Positions 42,618-52,531 are shown, numbered from the stretch's first letter. The stretch: DNA of 64,000 bases from Gammaproteobacteria bacterium (GCA_041395725.1 JAWKZW010000001.1:4594501-4658500); one strand, 5' to 3'. Notes: a model not told the origin generated them from the letters alone. A program made the numbers and translations.

Positions 42618-43062
42618 GGCAATCCGATAAGAGGCTGGTTGAGGGGACTGGCCGTAGGCAATCACTCGCACGGCCAGTCCGCTAATTTATCACGATCTTG
42701 ACCATTTGCCCCGGTTTTATGGCAGCATTTCGGCTGCATAGCCGGTTGATTCACGGTATTTTGCATGCATTTCATGATCAAGATCAGGTTTTTTAGTAGG
42801 TATAGCCTCGCTTATGCCGTAAGATAGACGTCGCCTGGCAGGTTCTAAGCCGAGAGTACAGCTCTATATATAACGGCGGTGATCGGCATTGCGTTGACAA
42901 GGCTGGTCGTGACCCTTCAAGGGCCTCAAATAAAAAAAGGCGAGACAATCAAGAGTGCGATATAAATCGTAATCACCAGCCTTAAAACCAGTAGCAGCAC
43001 CATAACTATTTATATAAAACCATAAAACCACAGTACCGTGAAACCAATAAAGGGAGGTTGAC
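42618..43062. other. Intergenic region, divergent promoters
   Basis: A 445-base gene-free region between the divergent permease and exported-protein genes. The half next to the exported protein is AT-rich (about 42930-43045) and ends in GGGAGG before ATG 43063. No distinct operator was seen. Confidence 0.4.
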
Positions 43063-43656
43063 ATGTCACCACTTCGTTACGCTCTTGCCCTGGCAATCCC
43101 AGGCCTGCTGGCTGCTCCACAGCTGTTCGCCCAGAGTCAGGCAGAAACCATCGAGAAAGCTCTTTCACCCCTGCCGGCTGATCTGCGGGCGGATGCCACC
43201 GTGTATACCTATGACGATACCACCGGCAACCGCATCACCCTGAAGACGGGTTCCAATCATGTGGAATGCCAGCCCACCGACGCAGAGGGTTTCACTCGCT
43301 GCAACCCGGTCTCCCTGCGCGCCCGCAACGACCTGTCAGCCAAATTGAGGGCTCAGGGCCTGGAAGGCGAAGCACTGCAACTGGCGCTCCAGAAAGCCGA
43401 AGACGAAGGTCAGATTCCGCCACGGGTTTTTGGTGCCCTGAGCTACCGACGCTTTGACACCCCGGATCGAATCCAGTACCTGTTCGTGATCTCGCTGCCT
43501 AATGCCAGCGCCGAGCAACTGGGCATGCCGACAGGCCCGCAGCGAGACAACGCGCTGGCTGGTAGAGGCACACCCTGGATGATGCGGTCTGGTACCTCCG
43601 GTGCTCACCTGATGATTCCTGTCAACGGTACCGAATATTCCAATAACGGTCACTGA
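43063..43656 (+). CDS. Hypothetical exported protein
   Basis: A 197-residue protein with a classic Sec signal (residues 1-24, cut after LFAQ/SQA). The mature part contains DATVYTYDDTTGNRITLKTG, a single CQPTDAEGFTRC pair of Cys that may form a disulfide, and helices rich in Ala and Leu in the middle. It ends HLMIPVNGTEYSNNGH. No family is recognised. AAGGGAGG lies 6 bases before the ATG. It is transcribed against the surrounding efflux genes and closed by a strong terminator, so it is its own unit. Confidence 0.75.
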   Translation: MSPLRYALALAIPGLLAAPQLFAQSQAETIEKALSPLPADLRADATVYTYDDTTGNRITLKTGSNHVECQPTDAEGFTRCNPVSLRARNDLSAKLRAQGLEGEALQLALQKAEDEGQIPPRVFGALSYRRFDTPDRIQYLFVISLPNASAEQLGMPTGPQRDNALAGRGTPWMMRSGTSGAHLMIPVNGTEYSNNGH

Positions 43657-43710
43657 AGTCCGGTAAATTTCGGATGCGACTGCCTGACGACAGGCCGCGC
43701 AGAAAAAACA

Positions 43711-43748
43711 AAACCCCCGTTGCCGGTCCAGGCAGCGGGGGTTTTTTT
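43711..43748. terminator. Bidirectional intrinsic terminator
   Basis: CCCCCG-T-TGCC pairs with GGCA-G-CGGGGG around a short loop. T7 follows on the plus strand (43742-43748) and an A-rich run precedes it, giving T on the minus strand. It can end both the exported-protein transcript and the convergent ATPase transcript. Confidence 0.92.
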
Positions 43749-43872
43749 CAGCCCGGGACTGGCTGATTGTCAGGCTGATCAAAGAAACGACCCGACCCGG
43801 AAATTTCACGAAAAACCGTCGCGATGCAGTGCCCTGGGGCGGCCACAGCAGGAGTTCAGTGAAAGATCCGCG

Positions 43873-44628
43873 CTAACGGCGCTCGTCGCTTTCGACTACG
43901 CCATCGCGCAGGCGGACCCATCGGTGCGACCGCTCTTCCAACTCCTCCGAGTGGGTCACCATGATAAGGGTCTTGCCCTGTTGATGAAGCTCATCGAACA
44001 GGTTGAGAATCTCCGCCCCGGACTTGGAGTCCAGATTACCGGTGGGTTCGTCGGCAAGGATGATCAACGGGTCCACCGCCAGTGCCCTGGCTATGGCAAC
44101 CCGCTGCTGCTGACCACCGGACAGCTCAAAGGGCTTATGGTCCACCCGCTCCGCCAGTCCTACCCGCTCCGCCAGCGCCATCGCGATGCCGTGGCTCTCG
44201 GTCTCTGAGTACCCCTGGTAGAACAGCGGCATCTCGATGTTCTCCAGCACATTGAGCTGCTGAATCAGGTTGTAGGATTGAAAGATGAATCCCAGCCTGG
44301 CGCCACGGACCGTGGACAGCTCATCGTCTTCCATTTTCGAAGTGTCTTCATCACCGAGGAAATACTTTCCTGAAGTGGGTTGATCAAGGCAGCCGAGGAT
44401 ATTCATCAGGGTCGACTTCCCGCAACCGGAGGGGCCCATGATGCTGATGTAATCACCCTGGTAAAAGTCCAGCGAGATGCCATGCAGTACCTCTACGGAC
44501 AGGGTGCCCATGTAGTAGGTCTTGCGAATATCCTCAATCCGGGCGACCACAGACCGGCCCCCCAGCGGTGCTGGATCGGAGCCAACTGCTGCCGTCGTGG
44601 TCATGCTCTTTGGGTCCAAGTCGTTCAC
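43873..44628 (-). CDS. ABC transporter ATP-binding protein, MacB/LolD type
   Basis: A 251-residue ATPase. GPSGCGKSTLMNILGCLDQP is Walker A, FQSYNLIQQLNVLENIEMPL the Q-loop, LSGGQQQRVAIARALAV the signature, LIILADEPTGNLDS the Walker B, and VTHSEE the H-loop. The sequence LDQPTSGKYFLGDEDTSKM is typical of the MacB/LolD/FtsE branch that pairs with FtsX-like permeases. An N-terminal extension of about 30 residues is present; ATG 44604 is a possible later start. It powers the efflux system together with the permease at 41253-42617. Confidence 0.93.
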   Translation of the reverse strand: MNDLDPKSMTTTAAVGSDPAPLGGRSVVARIEDIRKTYYMGTLSVEVLHGISLDFYQGDYISIMGPSGCGKSTLMNILGCLDQPTSGKYFLGDEDTSKMEDDELSTVRGARLGFIFQSYNLIQQLNVLENIEMPLFYQGYSETESHGIAMALAERVGLAERVDHKPFELSGGQQQRVAIARALAVDPLIILADEPTGNLDSKSGAEILNLFDELHQQGKTLIMVTHSEELEERSHRWVRLRDGVVESDERR

Positions 44629-44716
44629 CTCGCGACTATTTCATGCGGCCTCACAGGGCTACCCCGGGTTTCTCTGGTGAACCACCCCATGGCCCGGTCA
44701 ATCGCAACGCAGGCGA

Positions 44717-46828
44717 CTAGCCGCCCGATTCAGCCCGGTCCTGCTGCGGAGGCAGCAGCAATAATTCTTCGCCTTCCCGCAGCCCACTGACTATTTCGAT
44801 AAATTGCTCGGAAAACGCTCCGGTCTGAACCTCGCGGCGTTCCGGTCGGCCACCATTGCTGACATAGACAACGCGCTGATCACCAAGATAGGTTACCGCC
44901 TGCAAGGGCACGTAAATGACATCTTCCAGGCGATTGACCAGGATTTCCACCTGGGCGCTCATGCCGGGACGCAGCCACTCGTGGGTACCATCAATCTTGA
45001 TAGTGGTCGGATAAACCTTAAGGTCAGGGTTCATAAACGCGTTGGCCGAATCGGCCACAACAGCCACCTTGGTCACGACCCCTGTCAGCCGCTCGTCAGG
45101 AAAGGCGTCAATTGACACATTAACATGCTGCCCGACTGCAACACGCTGCACGGCTGATTCGTGAATATTAACCTTGACCGCCATCTCACGCATATCCGGT
45201 ATGGTCAGGATCGGCTGTCTTTCCCGGACTGTCGCCCCCTCCTGAATAGCCTCTTCACTGCTGCGCCGGTAACGCTGACTGCTCTGATCGGATGCTCCGT
45301 AGACCACCAGACCGGGACGTGCAGCGCGGATGGTTGCCGCTTCCAATTGCTGATTAATATCAGTCAGCTTGACCCGCTCCAGGTTGAACTTGCGTTCCGC
45401 CGAGCTGAGCCCGGCCTCTTCCTGGGCTTCCTTCGCAATATTCTCCTTGACCTGCCGCTGGTAGCTCATGATGGCGTTTTCATAATCGGACAACTTCTGC
45501 TCCGCGTCCTTGGGAAAGGTGTACTGAATATAAAGCTTCAGCGCGGTCTCTTTTTCCTGCAGTTTGTTATTGGCCTTGTTCAGGTTTAATTCCTCCGCCT
45601 CCAGTTCGGTCGGAGTAATGAAACCACGGGCTTCCAGGCGGCGCTGACCCTCGATACGGTCCTGAGCCAACAGGTACTCTTCCTGTGCTACCTGTAATTC
45701 GTCCTGCAGCTGTCGCAGGAATTGCTTGGCTTCCCCATCTTCCAGCCGGTTGATTTCTGCGTACTGGGTAAAATCCAGTCGATCACGAATGCGCATGTAG
45801 TCCTCATCCATGAGCAAGGAGCTTACCGCCGGGAGCGCCGAAGTCTTCAGGGGCTCCAGCACCAGCTCCGCCGGGGGTGATGTGGCCGCACCGGCCTCTT
45901 CCGGGAAACTGCTGGTTACACCGCCAAGTCGGGCGCCCTGCCGGCCACCAGAACCACCGGGCCGTCCCGAGCCGGGCTGAAAGCCTCCCTGAGAAAAGCG
46001 TTGCATACGCTCCAGCATATCTGCTGGAATCTGCCCGCCATTTTCCGCCATGGACTGGCGAATCCGCTCCTGCAACTGGGGCGGCAGGGCCTCCAGGTTA
46101 TCCGGATCGAAGCTTCCGCCTGCAGGAGCAGGTGTCCGGCTGACAGCACTGACGGGCACCGATTCCGCTTTCAGGGCGGCCAGATCCGCCGCCTCTGCCC
46201 TGGCCAGGCGCTCCTCGATCCCCAGCTCCGTTATTATGTCGTTGACAACGTTGGCGCCCAGAAACTTTTCGAAGTCCAGCCTCGCAAACCGCATGCCCTG
46301 CCGCGCATCATTCAGCTCGGTCGTGTTCTGATTCAGCTGAATTTCATACTGGGCCTTGCTTTCAATGTACTGGGCTTCGGCGGTCTCAACAGCAATCTCC
46401 TGATTGAGCTGCTGATCGATAAGCTGAGCGGTGTCCAGTTCCACCAGGATTTTGCCGCTGGCCACGTCCTCTTCCGTAATGCGATACCCTTCCTCGACGA
46501 TGCTGAGAATCTTCACCCCTTCCCGGCCTTTCACCTCGGAACGTATCTCCGTGGACACCAGGGCTTCCAGCGAACCACCCTCCAACACAGTAATATCGAG
46601 GTCGCCACGCCTGGCCTGGACCGTTATTCCACCGCCACCATCGGACCCGGAGCCGCTGCCCAGGCTGATCAACAGCACCAGCGCCCCGATTGAGCCGGCC
46701 ACGATGGCGTAGCGGGTGCGCCTGGAGGCAGCCTTGAAACGCGCCAGCCAGGCCTGCACGAGGTTTCTCAGCCCGTCGGGCAGCCTGTCGATCAGATCGG
46801 TAACAACACCTTGTTTATTGAGGTTCAT
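44717..46828 (-). CDS. HlyD/MacA-type periplasmic adaptor, unusually long
   Basis: A 703-residue protein from ATG 46828 inside the end of the TolC gene (14-base overlap, translational coupling); the frame runs further back antisense-free to 47035 but that part lies within the TolC gene. Membrane anchor at about 37-56, then VLEGGSLEALVSTEIRSEVKG begins the barrel/lipoyl part. The long middle contains coiled-coil stretches (about 100-160 and 330-450) and a low-complexity insert with FQPGSGRPGGSGGRQGARLG. VRERQPILTIPDMREMAVKV, and RPGMSAQVEILVNRLEDVIY close the fold. MacA/HlyD adaptors are usually 380-480 residues. Confidence 0.85.
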   Translation of the reverse strand: MNLNKQGVVTDLIDRLPDGLRNLVQAWLARFKAASRRTRYAIVAGSIGALVLLISLGSGSGSDGGGGITVQARRGDLDITVLEGGSLEALVSTEIRSEVKGREGVKILSIVEEGYRITEEDVASGKILVELDTAQLIDQQLNQEIAVETAEAQYIESKAQYEIQLNQNTTELNDARQGMRFARLDFEKFLGANVVNDIITELGIEERLARAEAADLAALKAESVPVSAVSRTPAPAGGSFDPDNLEALPPQLQERIRQSMAENGGQIPADMLERMQRFSQGGFQPGSGRPGGSGGRQGARLGGVTSSFPEEAGAATSPPAELVLEPLKTSALPAVSSLLMDEDYMRIRDRLDFTQYAEINRLEDGEAKQFLRQLQDELQVAQEEYLLAQDRIEGQRRLEARGFITPTELEAEELNLNKANNKLQEKETALKLYIQYTFPKDAEQKLSDYENAIMSYQRQVKENIAKEAQEEAGLSSAERKFNLERVKLTDINQQLEAATIRAARPGLVVYGASDQSSQRYRRSSEEAIQEGATVRERQPILTIPDMREMAVKVNIHESAVQRVAVGQHVNVSIDAFPDERLTGVVTKVAVVADSANAFMNPDLKVYPTTIKIDGTHEWLRPGMSAQVEILVNRLEDVIYVPLQAVTYLGDQRVVYVSNGGRPERREVQTGAFSEQFIEIVSGLREGEELLLLPPQQDRAESGG

Positions 46829-48506
46829 CAACCCCTTCCTCCCATTGACCGGAATCGTCCACGTACAACAATCCGATATCGCGCCAAAATTCCAGCTTGG
46901 CAATATTGTGTTCGACGATTGTGCTGACCAGTTCGGTACGGGCAGCGATGAGGTCGTTTTGCGAATCCACCGTATCCTGGATATCGCCAAGGCCCAGTTC
47001 AGCGCGCAGCTGGGCCTCTTCCACCCGACGTTCATTGATCCGGACGCTGGTCAGGTTGATCTCGTAACTCTTCAATGCCTGGTCCATGCGCCGCCAGGCA
47101 TCCAGGACTTCCAGCTTTGCTTCATCCACCGCCGCCAGGTAGGCCCGGGTGGTCGCGTCATAAGTGATCAGCGCGCGACGCAGCTCGTTGCGATTGAACT
47201 TGGTGTCCAGGGGCAGATCCAGGTTGAGCCCGGCCGTATACACGGCGTTTTCAAAATCAAGCTCGCCCAGATCAGCATCCGCGGGGCCGCTGACCGCCAC
47301 ATCAAAACCAAAATCCAGGGCAGGTTTGAGCTGGTTCGCCGCTACCCTGATCTTCCGGGCACTGTCCTGGACGCGGTCCAGCTCGGTATAGAGATCCAGC
47401 CGGGTCTGCAGCGCCAGCCCCAGCGCCTGATCAATATCCAGGTCGGGATCAGTCATGCCGGTTTCAGCAATCAGCGCCAGCTCATTATCATCGAGGATGA
47501 TATTGTCGCTGGCCCGCAACCCGATCAGTATCTTGAACAGATCCAGACTGCGCTTGTAGCGGGTGATTGAATTGGTCCAGCGCAAATCCTGCTGCAGAGA
47601 CTGCTGCTCCAGTCGACCAACCTGCAACAACGTGCGCAGGCCTTCAGCCTGAAATGCCTGCTCCCGTTCCAGGTTCAGATTGACTGCCTGCAGGCCGGAA
47701 TAGTTATTGCGGGCAATTTCCCGGTTCAGCAGCACCGAATAATACTGCGAGGCGATTCGAACCGCGAACAGCTTGCGATATCGCGTGAAGTCGCGCAACT
47801 GATAAAGCAGATCCCGTTCCGCCTGCATTAGGTTTTCGGTTTCGATCGCCGTGCCGAAATCACGAATCAGCGGCTGAGCAAAGGAGGCAAACAGAGCGCT
47901 GCCGTTTGTTTCACGGACATCCCCGGTCAGAAAGCGGGTGAAATTATTGGTCAGGGTGAGGGCCAGCACACCGCCGCCCTTCAGCAGCCAGCGAGACCCC
48001 AGATTGGTCCCGGCATCGATGCTCTCACTGGTATTGATCCGTTCCATGCCGGTCAGCGCCTCCATGTCCGTGACAAACTGATCATCGGCATCCCATTGGT
48101 AATCCCCACTGGAGGTGAAGGAGAATATCGGCGTGTAGCGGTAACGGTCGAATGTCAGGGCCAGCGCTTCCAGGTAGAGCCGTTCCTTCTGAGTCTGGTA
48201 TTCCCGGCTGTACTGGAACGCCAATTCGAGCGCATCGTTGAGGCTGATGACCCTGGCCTCCAGTTCACTTTCGGCCTGATTGTCGAGAAATTCAAATACC
48301 TGCTGGTTCTGATCATAGGCCTCCAGATCAATCACCTCGACCGAGGCTGACGGATCGATATCCACCTGCCGGGTCATGCCCGGCACGGTCGGTGTCTTGC
48401 CGGTGATAGCCTGGTAAGTTTCATTGTCCGCCGACTGCCGGTAATAACCCGTTGTACAGCCCAGCAGGGCCGTCGACAGCAAAATTGCTAAAGGGCGTCG
48501 CAGCAT
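46815..48506 (-). CDS. TolC-family outer-membrane efflux lipoprotein
   Basis: A 563-residue protein. Signal peptide with lipobox LLGC (Cys 17), then two repeated halves of long alpha-helices: ELAFQYSREYQTQKERLYLE, YSGLQAVNLNLEREQAFQAE and ALGLALQTRLDLYTELDRVQ, VDEAKLEVLDAWRRMDQALK are the periplasmic tunnel helices of OEP/TolC proteins. FNRNELRRALITYDATTRAY lies at the second strand pair. It is the outer-membrane duct of the tripartite exporter and the first gene of its operon. It is longer than E. coli TolC (471 residues mature). Confidence 0.9.
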   Translation of the reverse strand: MLRRPLAILLSTALLGCTTGYYRQSADNETYQAITGKTPTVPGMTRQVDIDPSASVEVIDLEAYDQNQQVFEFLDNQAESELEARVISLNDALELAFQYSREYQTQKERLYLEALALTFDRYRYTPIFSFTSSGDYQWDADDQFVTDMEALTGMERINTSESIDAGTNLGSRWLLKGGGVLALTLTNNFTRFLTGDVRETNGSALFASFAQPLIRDFGTAIETENLMQAERDLLYQLRDFTRYRKLFAVRIASQYYSVLLNREIARNNYSGLQAVNLNLEREQAFQAEGLRTLLQVGRLEQQSLQQDLRWTNSITRYKRSLDLFKILIGLRASDNIILDDNELALIAETGMTDPDLDIDQALGLALQTRLDLYTELDRVQDSARKIRVAANQLKPALDFGFDVAVSGPADADLGELDFENAVYTAGLNLDLPLDTKFNRNELRRALITYDATTRAYLAAVDEAKLEVLDAWRRMDQALKSYEINLTSVRINERRVEEAQLRAELGLGDIQDTVDSQNDLIAARTELVSTIVEHNIAKLEFWRDIGLLYVDDSGQWEEGVDEPQ

Positions 48507-48899
48507 AATTTTCTATCTGTTCGCTTTTATTCTGTTGTTATTCTGAAGGTGAATTAACGGATACCGGGCCGATGGACAGTATAACGCCGTCCTGGCAATG
48601 GCGTTTACCCCAAATTCGCTCAAAACCGATGTATTTGCGGGAGACAGAGGCAGGCCGCCCTTCCAAAGCCGCCAAACGGGTGAATTAAGCGGTAGAATAC
48701 GCCTCACAGAACGAGGGAGCGTGGGGAGCAGAGCGAAAGTTGCCCGGGTAACCGGGCAAAGGCAGGCCGGGGAAGCAACAGTGATGAGCGCCAGCAGCGC
48801 CTCAACCGTTGCCCCTGGCGAGCCAGCCTGCCCAGTCTTCAGATCAGCGCCAGGATCAGGCTTGAACTGGCGGATAAAAGTGTCGCTTGGAAAGGTCTA
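48507..48899. other. Intergenic region between tolC-like and coiled-coil genes
   Basis: A 393-base divergent intergenic region. It holds the efflux operon promoter on the left and, on the right, a run of strong hairpins (separate ncRNA entry). A TAGAAT hexamer at 48693-48698 followed by ACGCC could be the -10 box of a plus-strand promoter; no clear -35 was seen. The open frame 48598-48900 crosses the hairpins and is unlikely to be coding. Confidence 0.5.
48740..48872 (+). ncRNA. Candidate structured RNA or leader upstream of 48900 gene
   Basis: Helix 1: TTGCCCGG/CCGGGCAA closed by a GTAA tetraloop (48740-48759). Helix 2: GGCAGGC/GCCTGCC (48761-48767 with 48826-48832). Nested in it, helix 3: GGG-AA bulge-GCAAC with GTTGCCCC (48770-48779 with 48808-48815), and helix 4: TGAGCGC with GCGC-C-TCA (48785-48804). 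Helix 5: CGCCAG/CTGGCG (48848-48853 with 48867-48872). All helices were read directly. The region ends 27 bases before ATG 48900, so a riboswitch-like leader or an independent sRNA are both possible. No known family recognised. Confidence 0.5.
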
Positions 48900-49238
48900 A
48901 TGATGCATCAGACAATGCTCAGGTTCGCGTTATTCATCATTCCCTGGTTTGTCGCCGGGGGGCTCAGTTTCTTTTCCGTAATGCTGCATAATGAGAATGC
49001 CGCTCTCGGTTCAGAAGTGGCCGCACAGCGGGATTATCGGCAGCAATACGAGCAACAACTGGCCATCAATACTGAACAGCGGGAGCGATTCGAAACCCGG
49101 ATACAGCAATTGCAGGATAATCTGCGCAGCTCTCAGGTTCAGATGACCAATCTTTCCGAAGCCCTGCAGGAGGCCCGGGAAATGATGGAACCGGCAACCG
49201 GGCGGGTAAACGAACAACTCGACACCGAAGTCGAATGA
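48900..49238 (+). CDS. Single-pass membrane coiled-coil protein, unknown
   Basis: A 112-residue protein: an N-terminal membrane helix (about residues 8-28, LFIIPWFVAGGLSFFSVML) and then a continuous coiled coil with heptads (YEQQLAINTEQRERFETRIQ, then LQDNLRSSQVQMTNLSEALQ). The layout is like small envelope scaffolds or FtsB/FtsL-like proteins, but no family is recognised. The ATG ATG at 48900 starts just after a strong structured region and has AAAGG upstream. It may be part of the same transcript as the M16 peptidase 217 bases further on. Confidence 0.6.
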   Translation: MMHQTMLRFALFIIPWFVAGGLSFFSVMLHNENAALGSEVAAQRDYRQQYEQQLAINTEQRERFETRIQQLQDNLRSSQVQMTNLSEALQEAREMMEPATGRVNEQLDTEVE

Positions 49239-49455
49239 GTGTCTGCAACAGCGGAACAGTTTTACCGGTCATGGAGTCCTGACACCGACAATGTTCGTAA
49301 TCCAGGGGGAAACGCTGATTGCCTGGGGGTCCCGGGCGAATTGACCCGGCTGCTGTGGATTTCTTCGGCAATTCCTATACAGTATCGATTCTTAACTACA
49401 GTTTGAGGCTGACCATTCATGATCAGCCATTCAGTCGCAGAGGGGAATATCTGAC

Positions 49456-52428
49456 ATGACAAAGCTTTTCTCGGGTACCAGCCTGGCAATTACCGCATTG
49501 CTGCTGCTTTTGACAGCCTGCGGCCAGCAATCCGATTCCGGAAGTCAGCTGACACAGGCGTCGGAAACGCCTTCAGCCGCCGCTGAGGCGGGCTATCGTC
49601 AGATCAACGAGCCCAATCCCAACGACCCCCTCGCCACCCATATCTATGAACTGGACAATGGCCTGCAGGTGTACCTGACTGAAAACCACGAAGAGCCTCG
49701 GTTCTACGCCGAGATAGCCGTGCGAGCAGGCAGCAAGCATGACCCGGCCGATGCCACCGGTCTGGCCCACTACCTGGAGCATCTGTTGTTCAAGGGCAAC
49801 CGCAACATGGGCACCCTGGACTTCGCTGCCGAACAACCCTACCTGGATCAGATCGTCGATCTGTACCAACAGCATTTCGCCACCACCGACGAAGAGGAGC
49901 GGGCAGCTATCTATGCTGAGATCAATCGTGTCGCCCAACAGGCGGCGCAGTACGCGATACCCAATGAAATCGACAAGGTCTACAACAGCATGGGTGCGGG
50001 TGGACTCAATGCCCATACCTCATACGAGGAAACCGTTTACAAGGTAGGCCTGCCGTCCAACCGGCTTGAGCAATGGGCGGAAATCGAATCTGATCGATTT
50101 ATCAACCCCGTGTTCAGGCTGTTCCACACCGAACTGGAAACTGTCTACGAGGAACTGAATCGCAGCCTGGACAATGCTGACCGGATTATTCTGTATGCCA
50201 CAGATGAGTTGCTTTACAAGCAGCACCCCTACGGACAACAGCCTACTATAGGCAAACCGGAGCACCTGAAGAACCCTTCCCTGGTCTACATCCAGGACTA
50301 TTTCGATACCTATTACGTGCCCAATAACATGGCTATCTTCATGAGCGGTGACATCGACACCGAAGAGACCATAAGGCTGATCAGCGAGAAATTCGGCCAT
50401 TGGGAAGCGAAGGACGTGCCCGAGGTTGGTCCGTGGAATGAAACTCCCCTGCAGGGTGCCGAGCGTCAGACCGTCTACTATCCTGGCGAAGAACAGGTAC
50501 AACTGGCTTTTCGAACAGTATCCAATGCCAGCCCTGACCGGGAGGCGCTGATGATGCTGGACATGATATTGGACAACCGCACCGCCGGCCTCATCAATCT
50601 CAATCTCAATCAGGCTCAACGGGTAGCCAGTGCCGGTTCTTATCCCCGTTTTCTGAACGACTACGGGTCACAACAGCTGTGGGGTGTGCCCAAGGCAGGC
50701 CAGACTCTTGAAGAAGTGGAAGCGCTCCTGCTGGAGCAGCTGGAACTGATCAAGGCCGGTCAGTTCGACGACTGGATAATCCCGGCCATCGTCAACGATT
50801 TCAAAAAATCCCAGAAAGCATCGCTGGAATCCAATACCGCGCGTGTTGCCATGATGCGCCAGGCGTTCCTTTCCTATGACGAATGGGATCATTATGTCGG
50901 CGAAATGGAGCGCCTGGAACAGGTCACCAAAGCCGACATCGTCGCAGCCGCCAACCGCTATTTCAACGGCAACTACGTGGCCGTGTACCGTGAAGATGGC
51001 CAGCACGAAATTCCACCGGTGGCCAAACCTCAGATTGATCCCGTCTCCATCGACCCCACCCGGCAATCGGAATTCGCCGCCAGTATTCTGCAGATGGAAG
51101 TGGTTCCAATCGAACCGTCTTTTGTGGAAGAAGGCCAGGACTACCGGGTGTTGGAGTTCGCCGAAGGCGTGCCCCTGTACTACGCACCGAACCCGCTCAA
51201 CGACCTGTTCACTTTCAGCATCACCGTTGACGTGGGCACCGACACCAACGAAAAACTGGGACTGGCAGCGGCCGTCATGGACAAGGCCGGCACCCCCTCC
51301 CTTTCCAACGAAGAATTACAGAAAGAATGGTACAGAATGGGCAGCGAGTTCCGTTTTGGTGCCGGTGAAAATCAGTCCAGCATCAGCATCTCCGGCCTGG
51401 ATGAACAATTCGCTCCCACCCTCGACCTGATGCTGGAACTTGTGCACAACCCGGTAGCCGAAGAGCAAACCCTGGAAGAACTCAAAGGCATCATCCTGAA
51501 GTCCCGGGAAGACCAGAAAGAATCGCCCCAGGCGATTTCCAGAGCGCTGTATCTTTACAACCGCTACGGCGAAGAATCGCCGATGCTGGAATCTCTGACC
51601 AGCGAGGAAATTGTGGCAACCTCCCTGGCCGAGCTGCTGGGGTTGCCCGGCAGCCTGCTTGATTACAAGCACACCATCGCTTACACCGGCTCCATGGCCC
51701 TGGAAGAACTGGTCGAAGTGCTCAGGGAACATCACCCGGTGGGCGCTGATTTACTGGATCCGCCTCCGTATCGCTTCCGCACCACCCGGAACTTCGATGC
51801 AACTGAAATCTACCTGGTGAACAAGGAAACCGCCCAGTCGCAGGTGCGGATCGAATTTCCGGATGGCAGTTTCGACGAAGACCTCAGCCTCATTGCTTCG
51901 ATCTATAACAACTACTTCGGTTCCGGTATGTCCAGCGTGGTATTCCAGGAACTGCGGGAGGCGCGTGCCCTGGCCTACTCCGCTGCGGCCAGCTATGCCC
52001 AGGGGAGTCGCGAGGATGCCGAGAACCTGATGCTGGGCGCTATCGGCTCTCAGACCGACAAGACGGTGGACGCGGTAACGGCTTTCGTAGACCTGATCGA
52101 CAATATGCCGGAATCGACTGAACGCTTCGACGAATCGGTCAATTCCCTGCTGAATCGTTATCGGACTTCCAAGCTGAGTTTCCGTGAGGTGATCGGCTCG
52201 GTGCGCAGCTGGGAACGGCTTGGCCTGCAGGGTGACCCGCGACGGGACCGCTATGCACAGCTGCAGAATGTCACCATGGAAGACCTGTTGGCCTTCCAGC
52301 AGGAGCACGTCAAAGGGCGTCCGAAGCTGATTTCCATTGTCGGTGACACCACCGCCATCGATACCGAAGCACTGGCGCAGTTTGGCAGTGTCAAGGAAGT
52401 CGAGGTGGACGAACTGTTTGTCGACTAA
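49456..52428 (+). CDS. M16 family zinc metallopeptidase, two-domain lipoprotein
   Basis: A 990-residue protein. Lipobox LLLTAC near residue 22 gives a membrane-anchored periplasmic enzyme. The first M16 unit has the inverted zinc motif HYLEH (about residues 105-109) in DATGLAHYLEHLLFKGN, then EELNRSLDNADRIILYATDE and the VPNNMAIFMSGDID region. The second half repeats the fold (VGTDTNEKLGLAAAVMDKAG) without the zinc motif, as in pitrilysin/insulinase proteins. It degrades peptides in the periplasm. It may also process a substrate of the ABC exporter encoded 103 bases downstream. Confidence 0.93.
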   Translation: MTKLFSGTSLAITALLLLLTACGQQSDSGSQLTQASETPSAAAEAGYRQINEPNPNDPLATHIYELDNGLQVYLTENHEEPRFYAEIAVRAGSKHDPADATGLAHYLEHLLFKGNRNMGTLDFAAEQPYLDQIVDLYQQHFATTDEEERAAIYAEINRVAQQAAQYAIPNEIDKVYNSMGAGGLNAHTSYEETVYKVGLPSNRLEQWAEIESDRFINPVFRLFHTELETVYEELNRSLDNADRIILYATDELLYKQHPYGQQPTIGKPEHLKNPSLVYIQDYFDTYYVPNNMAIFMSGDIDTEETIRLISEKFGHWEAKDVPEVGPWNETPLQGAERQTVYYPGEEQVQLAFRTVSNASPDREALMMLDMILDNRTAGLINLNLNQAQRVASAGSYPRFLNDYGSQQLWGVPKAGQTLEEVEALLLEQLELIKAGQFDDWIIPAIVNDFKKSQKASLESNTARVAMMRQAFLSYDEWDHYVGEMERLEQVTKADIVAAANRYFNGNYVAVYREDGQHEIPPVAKPQIDPVSIDPTRQSEFAASILQMEVVPIEPSFVEEGQDYRVLEFAEGVPLYYAPNPLNDLFTFSITVDVGTDTNEKLGLAAAVMDKAGTPSLSNEELQKEWYRMGSEFRFGAGENQSSISISGLDEQFAPTLDLMLELVHNPVAEEQTLEELKGIILKSREDQKESPQAISRALYLYNRYGEESPMLESLTSEEIVATSLAELLGLPGSLLDYKHTIAYTGSMALEELVEVLREHHPVGADLLDPPPYRFRTTRNFDATEIYLVNKETAQSQVRIEFPDGSFDEDLSLIASIYNNYFGSGMSSVVFQELREARALAYSAAASYAQGSREDAENLMLGAIGSQTDKTVDAVTAFVDLIDNMPESTERFDESVNSLLNRYRTSKLSFREVIGSVRSWERLGLQGDPRRDRYAQLQNVTMEDLLAFQQEHVKGRPKLISIVGDTTAIDTEALAQFGSVKEVEVDELFVD

Positions 52429-52531
52429 CCTGACCCGGGGCCGCTCCGGCATTATCCGGAGCGACCCGGCCCGGACAGGTTTCCAAGCCATCTAACAGGC
52501 TCTGAACAGCATTCCAGATCATACTGAATCC

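Noticed and set aside
48598..48900. 100-codon plus-strand frame over the hairpins
   Set aside because: The frame is shaped by the palindromes, has no good start signal and ends on the next gene's ATG; an RNA structure explains the sequence better.
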